From Siderastrea radians (lineage: Eukaryota; Cnidaria; Anthozoa; Scleractinia; Rhizangiidae): a stretch of 64,000 nucleotides of DNA. Shown in pieces: positions 48,491-59,689 of this stretch (the stretch's first letter is position 1; every line of letters starts with the position of its first letter). Location: assembly GCA_964017195.1 (NCBI GenBank), contig OZ024897.1:3515409-3579408 (forward strand). Direction: 5' to 3'. A program made the position numbers and the translations under genes. The notes below the pieces were generated by a model. The model did no database searches and had not been told where the DNA came from. It was given only the letters and a program-made list of their open reading frames with translations.

Positions 48491-49684
48491 TTAAAATAAA
48501 CAGTCTGCTTTACCAATGGTCATTTTCCACACACAATATACATAGCTTACGGCCAAATAGCCGGCCAATCATCTTTGAAACATCCAGGTCTGCCTGCGGT
48601 GATAAAATCGGCTGTAAAAGAATTAATGTTTTTTTTTTGTTGTCGCATTTTTATTAGTTACGTTAACTTTGTTACAAGAATACACGCCCTTTTACCAACT
48701 ATATTTGGCCTACATTCAAATTACGCCCACAGCCAGCGAGTCACAGGCCTGCAAAACCCGATTCCGTGTACCACAGTGACAAATGAGTGATGGTTGTTGT
48801 TTTTCTTTCCTTTTTGTTTTAATATATATCGACTCTGGATGTCGTTAATTTGCAGCTGTTTATGCAAACTAAACCGTTTTATTGATAAGAAACATGATTT
48901 TTGACACCATGGGCAGTCGTATCGCCCGAGGGTAAATTAGACAAAAACTGTTCGGTATAAATTACTTAAAGATATATTTAGCCCTCCAGCAACTCACGTA
49001 CGAACACTAGACATCCAAAAAGTATTTCGTAATACAATCCCCCGCAACATAACCACCGACTGAAACCTTTTCCTTGTTAGAACTCACGTCTTAAGATGTT
49101 TATATCTGACGTCACTGTGAAATACGGCTCCATATTGCACCACCCACTGTTCGCGGGAGTTCTCATCAATTATATTTCTTGTTTCACTGCATTGCTTGAA
49201 GGGATATTGACTTCAGTTCATCATATTCTTATCAGTCTTTATCCAAAAAAGTTTGCTTAATAAAAGCGCCGATCAGGCCTAATTTTTTCACGCTCAAAGA
49301 AAAGAAAGGGAGCATTTTAAGAAGAGTGAAATGTGTGAACGGCCTCTTGTTAGTGGGTTATGTAATGACTAATGGGGAACTGCCAAGTTTAGAGTCATCT
49401 ATGCATGTATAATGTTAGGTCACGCGGCTAAGTGTCAAGTGTAAAAGGCAATAATCGAAAACAGGGAGGCGTTTGATTGGCTCCCCCAAACTACAACAAA
49501 CATCTGTCAATATCGCGTAAAACCTGTCATTACGCAAAACAGGAAGCTACATTAGAAATTCGTCTTTCAAGAATAAAGTTGTTTCTGATTATAAAGCTGG
49601 CATAAGTTAGACATTCAGGCGCGGTTTCTTTATTTAAAATTAGGTCTGGGTCGGACGATCGACAAACTGAATTCTTCGCCAAGA
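48491..49684. other. Intergenic upstream of gene B, no gene recognised
   Basis: No coding feature. A TATAAAG box lies at 49590-49596, about 90 bp before the candidate alternative first exon. Confidence 0.5.
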
Positions 49685-49712
49685 ATGATGAAGCTGTTTT
49701 GTGTCTTTTTAG
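49685..49712 (+). CDS. Candidate alternative first exon of gene B
   Basis: ATG followed by MMKLFCVFL and one base, then a perfect GTAAGT donor. The phase (1) matches gene B exon 2, so splicing would replace the usual signal peptide by a shorter hydrophobic leader. A TATA box about 90 bp upstream supports a promoter here. It is short and could be chance, or the relic of a lost paralogue. Confidence 0.35.
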
Positions 49713-52124
49713 GTAAGTTTTTTATTCGTACATTTTCTAGACCTTCAGATGAATCGGCGAAGATTAATTGGTTCAGAAAAACAGCGGTTGCATATTTCTC
49801 CTTCACATGATAACCGTTTGCAGTAGTTGACAGTTTGACTTTTACTCAACGTGGCTTAATAGTATCAAAACCATACGAGCACTTTTACGGGTGTGTTTGA
49901 CTGTCCTTACTCTGGAGTAATAACACATCACACAAGATTCCTTGAATTGGGACTTTAGATCAAGAATACGACACATTTCTCAAATTTTTTGTTGGCAAGA
50001 GTTCCAGTTCGAATTAATGAATAAAATAACTGAATAATGAGCGTTATTTATACAGGGACAAAATCAGTGACCCTTGTGATAACACAAGGCTATTAAGTTC
50101 ACTGTTATGACGAATACAGTCGAAAGAAAGAACCCTTACAGTAAGGTATACTCTTGTCTTTTGGTGTTAAAAGTTTTAGAATCGTATATGGAGATTATTA
50201 TTTGTACAAAGCAACCATTTAAGATCGCGCGACTGATTGACTCTGACACTCTAACTGGCACGCCTCTGAACTTTTCAAAACCTTGCTTATGACAAAGGAA
50301 TTATAGAATGGAATTATAAAACATAGTTTTTCGGCATCTTTAAATGAAAAGCCCTTTAAATGTTTCTTTTGAATTATTTATTTTGGTTTCATGTAAAATC
50401 TGATAAGAATTTGCTTAAAACGTTTGCAATGTTCTCTTGAAATGACATGAATGCTTAAAACAAATATGTTTAGAGTCGTCGTGTTGAACAAGGAAAAAGT
50501 ATTATTATATATTATATTTCCTACTTTTTCTACCTTCCCAACGCCAATATCCTGATGTATTATTCGTGGACAAAACAGATGGCCAGTTACAAAATGCTTT
50601 TAATTTTAAATCGGTCATGCCCAAGGACAGTCATTTTGAGAATGTTCAGACTGTAAGAAGCTGAAAGTTCCCAGAACACTACGTCGTCTAGAATTACAAA
50701 AAAAAAATCCGGGAATCGGTTTAAAGGAGACGTTTAGGTAATATTTTTAAGTATAAATTAACTCCCCTTGTAGACAGCCGCAAAAACATGTCTTCACTAA
50801 TTAATATTCTATTAGAAAATGAAAATCCAGAGAGTAAATATAACGACAACGCAAGCTGTTAAAACAAATTAAAACAGCGAAAGCTGTAAAATGAGTAGTG
50901 GACTTGCTCTCTTGGAAAACTGAAAAACCTTGCTTAACGTTAGCTTTGGGCTGTCAACAAAAGCATCTAACAGTCAATTAAGGTTATATTACTATAATAT
51001 ATAAGGTAATAGTTTGTTGCAAATTTTAAGGCATCGTGTTATGGTTGCAGTGTGCCAAGTTATAGAACCACCCCATAAGGCATAAGTGGTAATTATTTCA
51101 GGACTCTGGACAAAAAAGGTTTAATAAATAGGTGTTATTCGACTTAGTGGAAAATTTATGTCGGAATAAAGAAATTGTTTTTCGTATCCTATGAATACGT
51201 TTTCATCTGTTAGCTAGTTACTTGACACGGTATTCAGGGGGAACCTCTACTTATTCAAAATGTTTTATTTCAATTTTTAAGTAATGTTTGGTAATGAGGG
51301 TTTCGCCGCAGCTATTCATAACATTTGAATGATAGGAATTGTAGAATATAAGTAGTAATAAATATTGGTATCGCTTTACTGTATCGAAAGGCCGTAAACA
51401 GTTTGGTTAAATTCTGTAGTGTTAAAACTGCATATACGCAGTTTCGGGCTTTCAAACGCCACGTCTATGAAACCAGACAGACGTGCGCCTTCTTGCGTTC
51501 TCTTAAAGGAACTTGACTTTGAAAGGCTAACTGTAAGCTGCCGTCTGGTGAATTTAAATGAAATTTAAAGTTTTCACTTCCCGCATTTACTTTCCATTAG
51601 TGGACTAGCAATCTTTCCTCCTTCTTTGACAACATGTTGATTTGCGATTAAAGACCACATCTGGGGGAGAAGGCACGCGATTTGTCGCCTGCATGCAGTG
51701 CTTGCCCCAGTCATGTCAAACTTGTAAACTATCTTGTGACAGTTGATTGCAGACGTTGTTTCTTACATTTGAGTTCATTTGGAATGAAGAATAGCTGCGA
51801 ATTTGTCCTTGCTAAAAATACCAATTTTGTGCAGAAACAACAAAACTCGAGCGAAATGTTAAAACATTTTGATTATGGTTAAGACTGTCGAAGGGTTTTA
51901 AAACATGTTTCGAAATCCTACGATATTTTTTACGTTGTGTGCAACTGTCGTGAAGATGTTATACGTCTGATTTAGACGGCACGATTCGTGCATGTTGCAG
52001 ACATGACTTGAGCAAGTCGCATACGACAATCGTAAGCAAAAATCGTACAAGGTGTCAACAACTTATCCTCATACCTTTTGTATTGTCTGATAGATATGCT
52101 GTTGAATGGTGGATAAAAGCGAAC
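49713..52124. other. Upstream region of gene B, no gene recognised
   Basis: AT-rich. Short plus-strand frames (50107-50292, 51682-51882) have no recognisable content. Confidence 0.5.
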
Positions 52125-52194
52125 ATGCCATTCTTAATCAAGAGACTGCTTCCCATTCTCTTAATAATTTTACTTGGATTTACATTGTCGGAAG
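52125..52194 (+). CDS. Gene B exon 1 (signal peptide)
   Basis: 70 nt encoding MPFLIKRLLPILLIILLGF and TLSE plus one base. The donor is GTGAGC. Gene C exon 1 has the same length. Confidence 0.85.
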
Positions 52195-55100
52195 GTGAGC
52201 AGCACCATAGCTAGTACAAATGAATGACTGCTTGTCAACAGATGCATCTTAATAGTTTCTTCCGTTTCACTGCAATAGTGAACTGAGGCAGCGTGGCCGA
52301 ATGGTTAGGGCGCCGGACTTGAAATCTGGAGGTCCCGAGTTGGGTTAGAGCGGTCGGTTGGCTTAGAGCGGTCTGCCAGTTGGCTTAGCTCTCGCTCTAA
52401 GCCAAAGCCAACCGGACTGCCACCCCGCCAGTTGGGGTTCTTAAAGCTCATTTGGATTATTTCTTTTTATTGTCCCCGAAAAGCCCCTCATGGGGAGTGG
52501 TCAATTAAGTTATTATGTCATTGTGATTATGACTATGATTATGTTTATTATTATTATTATTATTGCAAACACAAAATGCTTAGCTTACTATTGAACACTC
52601 GTTTTCGTTCCATTTATTACTAAAACGCATCCTCCATTTCTTGGCGCTTGTTTTCAGCTCTGACTTTTCTACAGATTGATCTGCAGGTTCACTGATTTAA
52701 AGCTATAAATTCCAAAATTTACTCAAACATGAGTGGATAGGTCTAACAGCTATACAAATTGTTTGTAGGAACGCCTGATGAATATCTGAGCCCTGAACAA
52801 AAACTCCATAAAAGATTGTTCAACAGCAGTTATTACAGCGTTGACCTTTTACCTAAGACCAATAACTCTGGTGTTATCAACGTTTCGTTTGGATTTGAAC
52901 TCGTCAAAATCGTCGAAGTGGTAAGTAAGCGTATATATATTTTGCATCACAGTCGGGCTAATGTGCGGTCAAATCAAAGCTTCAACATCCCCCCCCGGCA
53001 TACCGCGGGCATTTGACTGTGCATCGTGCCCGGGGAGGCGGAAATTTGAAAGTTGCCTTGGAAGGGTGGGGAATTTGAACCGGGTTTCATCTCTTGTTCT
53101 TGTGTAAATCGCCCACAAGTTTTTTTCCGTTTTCGCAGGGTTTGAGGGATTTACAAGATAGAATTTCGCCTTTGTTAGCGAGTAACTCTTTCAAAAGGGT
53201 CTTTAAAAGAAGTTTGAAGGTGTCATTACCGCAGATCTCTCTCTGAGAAGCGTGAACAGTGTTCGATTGAAGACGAAATTTGTCTTCAGTCAGTACTAAT
53301 TGGTAGGGCATTTGAACGGCTTTTTTGCCCCGAGGGAAGGGATTTGAAGAAGCCAACTTCAAAAGTTCAAATGCCTGGGGTGGTTGCCCGGGGGGATGTT
53401 GAAGCTTCAATTTCACTGGTACATAAATCGCGATTATTTTTACGCGGAAAACAAATGATTACGATTATTACGAAAACAAATGGTTACAATTAACTGCGCT
53501 TACCGCATCGCCTGTAGTTTTTTGCTTGTTTTGAAGGGGAAAAGAGTGACCCATTTGTTTTCTACACGTCGAGGAGACGAAGCTCAGTTATAACCTTAAT
53601 ATTGGACAAGATATAAAGACGATGTTTTGATGCATCACATCAATCTTCACAAATGTCGAATATCCTCATGATGTCTTAGTACCAAACGAAGGCTTTAGTT
53701 TATTTTCGACAAAGCTTGGAAATTTAAGGCCAACATCTTTGTCATTTATGAGATGACTCGTTGTCATAAGTATGCACACTGTTTTATCTCGTCTTAACTG
53801 TTCTTTTGCTGCATACTTAATTCCGTCCTGTTGTACTTTTCGTTTTCAAAACCGACAGTGAAAACAGGATAATTGCCCTTAATTCATTAGATAAGGTTCT
53901 CGTCTTAGGACTTGCTTCCTTTCTAAAAACAAAGTTCGTAAACACGACCGTGGATTTGAGTAATTCAGTTACATCATATAAATGACATGACATGACATGT
54001 TATGACATGACATCACGAAAGTCCGTCATCACTACCGTGGATTTGTGCAATTCAGTTACATTATAATAAGGTCGATGTAGTGGTCCCTACTTCTCAATGT
54101 CAAAATTGTTTATTGTTTTTCAATTCACTCACAGAACGCAAAAGAACAACATTACATTACATTACATTACATTCGGAAAGTCCGTAAACAATACCGTGGA
54201 TTTGCGTAATTCAGTTACATTATAATAAGGTCGATGTAGTGGTCCCTGCTTCTCAATGTCAAAATTGTTTATTGTTTTTCAATTCACTCACAGAACGCAA
54301 AAGAACAACATTACATTACATTACATTCCGGAAGTCCGTAAACAATACCGTGGATTTGCGTGCTTCAGTTACATTATAATAAGGTCGATGCAGTGGTCCC
54401 TACTTCTCAATGTCAAAATTGTTTATTGTTTTTCAATTCACTCACAGAACGCAAAAGAACAACATTACATTACATTACGAAAGTCCGTAAACAATACGTA
54501 ACCGTGGATTTGTGCAACTCAGTTACATTATAAAAAGGTCGATATGGTGGTCCCTACTTCTCCATGTCAAAATTGTTTATTGTTTTTCAATTCACTCACA
54601 GAACGCAAAAGAACAAAATATAATAGTGCATGGCTGGGTCCAACAGGTGAGTTTTATCCTAACCATACTACTATCAAAATCACTAGAGTGGTAAAACGGC
54701 CTTTGGGAATTGGATTTGGCGGCGGCTAAATTCGTATCACGTGGCTTTAAAAAACAGTGGTTACATGGTCGAAAAAACTGTCATGTGATTCGTGTTGTGA
54801 GACCCGCCGATCGGAATCCTCTTTTGCAAAGTAGTCATTAACTTTGCTTTTGTAGGAACACTTCGGTTAAGAAAACGTTTTCGTACCCTCTGAACTCCAC
54901 CAGCATTGAAATGCACTTTCAATTGGAAACCCGGATCCATGTTTTAGTCGTTTTTCGTTAGAAATAATGGAAGCGACTCCGAAAGGAATGGAAGCAGATG
55001 GTGCCTTTGCGCAGAGCCTTACCTCACGTGGTGCTTCTCATTGCGATCACGAGACATTTTTTTTAAACCATGTGATAAGAATTTAGCCGCCGCGAGTTCA

Positions 55101-57443
55101 AATTCCCAACTCTAGTGATTTTGATAGTATCTGCCATCTGAAGTTTTGTCAGGAGAAAGCCTTTGTTCGTTTCAATGCTTTCGTTTATCTCCAGTTTCTT
55201 AACAGATCATGTTTAAGTCACTGGTTTTTTGTCTCTTTCCCCAGAGATGGACAAATCCTTTGTTACGGTGGAACAGATCCGAATTTCATGGAATAGACAG
55301 ACTTTACGTGGAGACAAAAAGGGTCTGGGTTCCAGATATACTACTTTACAACAAGTAAGATGGTGAAAGAAAGATGGTAAAACATTAAGCGCAGAAAAGA
55401 GTAAAGTTATTTGCGTTTAGTCTGGCACAGTCATGCGTAATTCTTTCTGTAGCTCGTAACGAAACCGAATACAGTTTAAGTTCGTTGTTGACTGTAAATT
55501 TTAGCTCATAGAAAGCACGCAAAACATTTATGTTCACCCACGGAACTACGTAAAACGGAACTACGCGCCTTTTGATCCCCATAGAAGCTATTGTATTATA
55601 ACAGGGCCTCTGAAATGTCCCACTTTTTAATCTTTAGGCAACTGGTGTCATTCGTAACGAATACTTCCCAAGTGACAAACCCCAACGCGGTCCACACACA
55701 ATATTTTGTGGTCTCTACTTAACTTCAGGGTCCCAAAGGGGAGTCCGAAGTTTTTGCCTGGAGCCCGGACCCCGAAGCCTTTCTCTACTTGGAACCCGAA
55801 TAAAATGATTATTCCTGCTAAATTGAACCCTGGAATGGAGCCATGGGGCCAAGAGCCCCGGATTTTCCGTCTTGAAGTTCTGGAGCCCCGGATCCCAAAT
55901 CCCCATGGGACCCCTAACCTGGCAACAACCTGGTAACAGTGGATGCCAATGAACCTTTACTCAAAGAAAATAAAGGCGGTAACCTCTAATGGACTAAAAT
56001 TTCATCCAAGAGTAGCAGTCATGCTCTTAGTCGAAGCAAGCGACGAGACATCGATTAGCCTTCTAGCTCATTCAACCTGTTGAACTGGACATGAATTTCA
56101 CCTATTTTCCCACACTGTAACACAAAGAAAATAAAGGAGTGTGTACCTAGAGTCTATTTGGCAGCCAATCTACTTGGCGCACATGCTTCAACTTACTCTT
56201 CTATTTCCTTTTTTATTACAGCAATGACGAACAGGACCGCTTCGCAGGTGGCAGGAGCAGTTATCGTTCTGGAGTAACATTGTATTCCAACGGTACCGTC
56301 ACCTGGGCCAACCCAATGATGTTTACGAGCCTGTGCGGAATACAAGTGAAATATTTCCCCTTTGACATCCAGACGTGCGAACTCAAATTCGGGTCATGGA
56401 TGTACGACGCCAACACGCTAGACATCATTCCCATGGAACATCTAGTATTTCCAACTGAGTATTTCCAAGAAAATGGCGCATGGGAAATTTACGGCGTGAA
56501 AATGAAGCGGAATGAACGTAGGTACCAATGCTGCTCACAACCGTACGTCGACGTGACGGTGACCATAAAGATGGCACGACAAAGTATGGATTACGTGATT
56601 AACTTGATCCTTCCCTGCTGTTTGATTTCATCTATGATTTTTCTTGGATTCATCCTACCTCCAGAGTCTGGCGAGCGCATCGGATTGAGCATCACCGTGC
56701 TGTTGGCGATGACTGTTTTTCAGCAACTGACGTCCGAAATCATGCCATCGTACGACTTTCCCATCCTAGGACAGTACTATTTTGCCATCATTCTTGAGAT
56801 CGGAGCTTCGGTGGTGGTGACAACGATGATTTTAAACTTCTATCATCGAACCAATCGAAAAATGCCCCGATGGGTAAAGAGGTTGGTGATCGACTGGATC
56901 GCAACTTTAGTTTTCCTGAGGGACACTCCAGAAAAACGAAAAATCAACCGCCGGAAATCCACCCGAAGAACCCGAAGGAAGAAGCAAGGAATCATTAATG
57001 ACAACGGGGTCGCAAAAATGGCGGAGAATGGCAAAGAGAAGCACATCCAAGGATTCAATCAGGTTACCTTCAGTGATGCTATTTTCTGCGGGACGCCGAC
57101 CTGCGATGCTGTGGGAACCGAGATGGAGAATCTTGGTGGCCAAGGTAACTACAGTATGACTGCATTCCCTTTCACGATCAGCTCTCATGAAGTGCTAGCC
57201 GATCAAGCAAAGGAAGAGGCTCGTCCCTATAAGGATAATGGGGACACTTTGAGCGAGGATGAGTTGGCAATAAGGCACTGGGAATGGACTCTTGTCGCGA
57301 GGATTCTGGATCGTTTCTTCTTGGTTGTAGCGATCCTTTGCGGCATAGTCACGGTTGGGGCGATATTCCTGCGGGCACCAAAGTTATGGCAAAATTTAAA
57401 CAAGTTAACGGTGAATAATCCTGAGCCGATGGTTGATCAATAG
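52125..57443 (+). CDS. nAChR alpha-type subunit, complete five-exon gene (gene B, 532 aa)
   Basis: Acetylcholine-gated cation channel subunit, paralogue of gene A. Exons are 52125-52194, 52769-52920, 54602-54646, 55245-55354 and 56222-57443, summing to 1599 nt with phases 1, 0, 0, 2. Residues 1-23 are a strongly hydrophobic signal peptide. N-glycosylation sequons occur in exon 2 (NSS, NVS). Then come loop A WVPDILLYN, the Cys-loop 164-178 with FPFD, the loop B Trp at 185, and loop C YQCCSQPY with vicinal Cys at 229-230 and Tyr at 234 retained. M1-M3 follow with the Gly-Glu-Arg entrance and M2 at 279-297. The cytoplasmic loop is basic (RRKSTRRTRRKK) and shorter than in A. M4 precedes a short C-terminal tail ending MVDQ. 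The start at 52125 is chosen because it opens the signal peptide; a more upstream in-frame ATG adds a polar stretch. The introns hold a tRNA-like repeat, three MITEs and the duplicated-acceptor array. Confidence 0.94.
52287..52440 (+). repeat. tRNA-Ser(UGA)-like 5' half fused to a hairpin (SINE-like), gene B intron 1
   Basis: 52287-52341 reads like the acceptor 5' side, D-arm (with the A-box TGGCCGAATGG) and anticodon arm (CTTGAAATC, anticodon TGA) of tRNA-Ser. It then breaks off into GTTGGGTTAGAGCGG, where the variable arm and T-arm should follow. The next 90 bp form a hairpin (CGGTTGGCTTAGAGCG with its inverse). There is no good B-box, so it is not a working tRNA gene. Confidence 0.65.
52545..52566. 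repeat. (TTA)n microsatellite in gene B intron 1
   Basis: About seven TTA units after the SINE-like repeat, possibly its tail. Confidence 0.8.
52769..52920 (+). CDS. Gene B exon 2
   Basis: 152 nt, four codons longer than in genes A and C. Includes LHKRLFNSSYYSV and FGFELVKIVEV. The donor is GTAAGT. Confidence 0.92.
52978..53412. mobile_element. ~435-bp MITE in gene B intron 2
   Basis: The left end is AAGCTTCAACATCCCC. The right end GGGGATGTTGAAGCTT is its inverse, and both are followed inward by GC-rich blocks and GCATTTGA. No reading frame of its own. The target duplication is unclear. Confidence 0.7.
53940..54646 (+). repeat. ~155-bp tandem array carrying duplicated exon-3 acceptors
   Basis: Units contain CCGTGGATTTG, CAGTTACATTATAATAAGG, TGTCAAAATTGTTTATTG and TTTTTCAATTCACTCACAG followed by AACGCAAAAGAACAA. 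Acceptor positions are 54135, 54294, 54448 and 54602 (periods 159, 154, 154). Only the last copy continues into the real 45-nt exon; the first three continue into CATTA repeats. A TGACA microsatellite lies at 53981-54014. Confidence 0.9.
54602..54646 (+). CDS. Gene B exon 3 (45 nt)
   Basis: Encodes NAKEQNIIVHGWVQQ. The acceptor is CACTCACAG and the donor GTGAGT. Its first 16 nt and its acceptor are present three more times upstream (54135, 54294, 54448). Confidence 0.9.
54671..55127. mobile_element. Mariner-like MITE (457 bp, TA duplication) in gene B intron 3
   Basis: The TIR CTATCAAAATCACTAGAG is exactly inverted at the other end and flanked by TA on both sides (54669-54670, 55128-55129). 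Inner arms GGCGGCTAAATTC and TATCAC..GG also pair. TA targets suggest Tc1/mariner. Confidence 0.75.
55245..55354 (+). CDS. Gene B exon 4 (loop A)
   Basis: 110 nt, from RWTNPLLRWN to VWVPDILLYN. The acceptor is TCTCTTTCCCCAG and the donor GTAAGA. Confidence 0.92.
55725..55917. mobile_element. Second copy of the GGGTCCC/GGAGCCC MITE, gene B intron 4
   Basis: TCAGGGTCCCAAAGGGG at the left and a degenerate inverse (CCCCATGGGACCCCTAA) at the right. The interior (GGAGCCC, TTTTCCGTCTTG) matches the inverse complement of 44407-44638. Confidence 0.7.
56222..57443 (+). CDS. Gene B exon 5 (Cys-loop, loop C, M1-M4)
   Basis: 1222 nt, from NDEQDRFAGGR to the TAG stop at 57441-57443. It includes the complete membrane domain without introns, as in gene A. 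Confidence 0.95.
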
Positions 57444-59177
57444 ATGTTCTGATTGCTAAAGGCATCCGGCACTTGACCTTTGTCGCACATTTTGGAAATT
57501 TCTGAAACACAAAAATCTACTAGCGTGGCTTGATGACTTTCAATATTCTTCACAATTGTGCCGCAATCTTCTGATTATTTTTAATTAGAAAGGCCTTCAG
57601 ATGACCTTTGTTGACATTCCTAACTCTCCAGATCTGCTAAACAACTTTCAGGAACCTACACGTAACATAGTGACCTTTTTGGTAATCAATGTTTGTAACT
57701 TTCTAATTTGTTTATATTACAGCCATATTAGGCGGTAATGCACAAGGCAACGTTTGGTTTCGTGCAACGTTTCTCGCAAGAAAATATTACGACATGTATT
57801 GTGAAGCAACAGATGCTTCTTGCAGTTTTTCCGTTCCCGCAATCGTTGAGAAAGGTAGAACTCGGTTCTTCTTTCCGAATTGACTATAGCCCTGGAAAAA
57901 ACACAAGACTTTTCATTTCAGGGTACATCATTCTGAGCAATTTTTATGCGTAACTTGTGTCCGCAAATTACAGTTGCTAGGTAATTTGCATTGGTCGTGT
58001 AATACCGCCCTTACGCCTTAATGTACAATTCATTTGTATGCACTTGTCGTATGCATTTTGAGCGCATGTTCTTTACTTGAAATGTGCAATTTGTTTCATT
58101 TAATACTACAAACGAGAGATTTTTATGATATACAAGACGTTGTTAAATTGAATTTAACAACACTGGTTTAAATAATCGTACTTTAACAATTGCGTGTTAA
58201 ATTTCGAAATCTTAAAAAGGCGCTATAGGACTAGGGCACCGAACGTCATGGTAATCTTTGGTAGGCAGAGACGATTACAGGATCGTGTATTGTGAGATTA
58301 TTTATTGTTTACATACGGCAAGCCGTTAAGCAAATAAATATAACAAAAAGAAAGAGTGGTGTTTGCTGCAGCTGTGAGTTCTGCATCCTGCAATTGTGGC
58401 AAATAATTCGCTATACTCGTGTTGCGTTTAACCCAGAATAAGATAAATATAAAAGATCCTCAAAACCGTTGTGTTTATCAATTTCTAATGATTTTTCTTT
58501 TCAAGGTGTCTCAAAAGTCCGTGAAATCCCCACATCCTGCTAAATGAATCTGAATGAATCTCGGTCGTTTGGCGCTAACTGGCTTGCAAAGCCGTTACCG
58601 AAGACACATTCAACGTATTTTGGTCAATTTCTATCAGATTGTTAGTAGGCTATCTACTGATTTATAGTTTTCTCTGTATTTTCTATGTAGTGCACGTGCG
58701 AAATCATCGATGTAAACGTTTTCCTGAACGGTATGTTCGAAAGTATGGGGCAAACGTATATGCAATTTCTCTAATGAAGTTAAAAATTAAAGTGCTTGTC
58801 GGCCATTTCAATATGGCGCCGAATCACATTGTACCAAACAATTAATGTTTAGGCGACAAAAAATTATAAACACAACTCCAAACTTGCAAAACGTTCACGT
58901 TGTTCGTGTGTTTAGAAGCAAGGTCTGAAGAAAAATATGTGAAGAATTACAAATATCCTTCAAACCGTGCCAGGATTCTTAAAGCTGGCAAAACCCAGTC
59001 TGTCCATCCTTAACTCCATTGTACAAAAATTTAATCATATCTGATGTGACTCATAAAATTAAAACAATTTTGAGAACGTGGTTGTACTTTGATAATTGTC
59101 TGTATAATTTCCTTCGTAAAACGCACTTGAAACCTTGATAAAGCGGGAGAATATTGACACAAAAGTGTGAAGGTACA
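57444..59177. other. Intergenic between genes B and C, left part
   Basis: Contains the 3' UTR of gene B. A possible AATAAA lies at 58333-58338, but the cleavage site is not certain. A perfect small palindrome TTGTTAAATTGAATTTAACAA-like hairpin lies at about 58140-58160. No gene. Confidence 0.5.
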
Positions 59178-59400
59178 GTGGAGAGGTGATTAACGCTCGG
59201 GTATTTGACTCAGAAGATTGGAAGTCTCGTGGTTCGAGGCCGCATTTTCGGGGAGCCCTTCCCCGAGCAATGGACTAGCATCCCAACCGGGGGGGGGATA
59301 GTAACACTCCTTGCTATTGAACCTGGAGTAAGGCGCAGGCCGTGTGGGCCTGCCTTGCTACCTGTTTGCGACTTAACCTGAAAAGTAAACACCAGTTTTC
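59178..59400 (+). mobile_element. tRNA-derived SINE between genes B and C
   Basis: The head has an A-box-like TGGAGAGGTGATTAACGC and, 46 bp later, a good B-box (GGTTCGAGGCC at 59231-59241). The body continues with a G-run and GGCGCAGGCCGTGTGGGCC. Layout and spacing fit a pol-III tRNA-derived SINE. The 3' end is not well defined. Confidence 0.6.
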
Positions 59401-59689
59401 ATTATTTTTGTTTGTGATTCTCCGCAAAGAGCTATTTCCCTTTTTCAGATTTAACAACATCAAAGAATACTCCCAGATACTTGGGTGGCTTTTTACATGT
59501 AAAATGGTTGATACTCAATAAAGAACATTTGGTAAATTACTGCGTATTTCTAACGTGGACGTCAGTCATCTTCGCCGAAAGGATATTTCATTGGGACGTA
59601 ATGTCACAATGGTTTTTAGCCAACTTGGTAATTAAGTGCTAAAGGTTAGCTTGAATGTGTATAATGATCAATTGAACAGTTTTAATGAA

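Noticed and set aside
52287..52341. Functional tRNA-Ser gene
   Set aside because: The variable arm, T-arm with B-box and 3' acceptor strand are missing.
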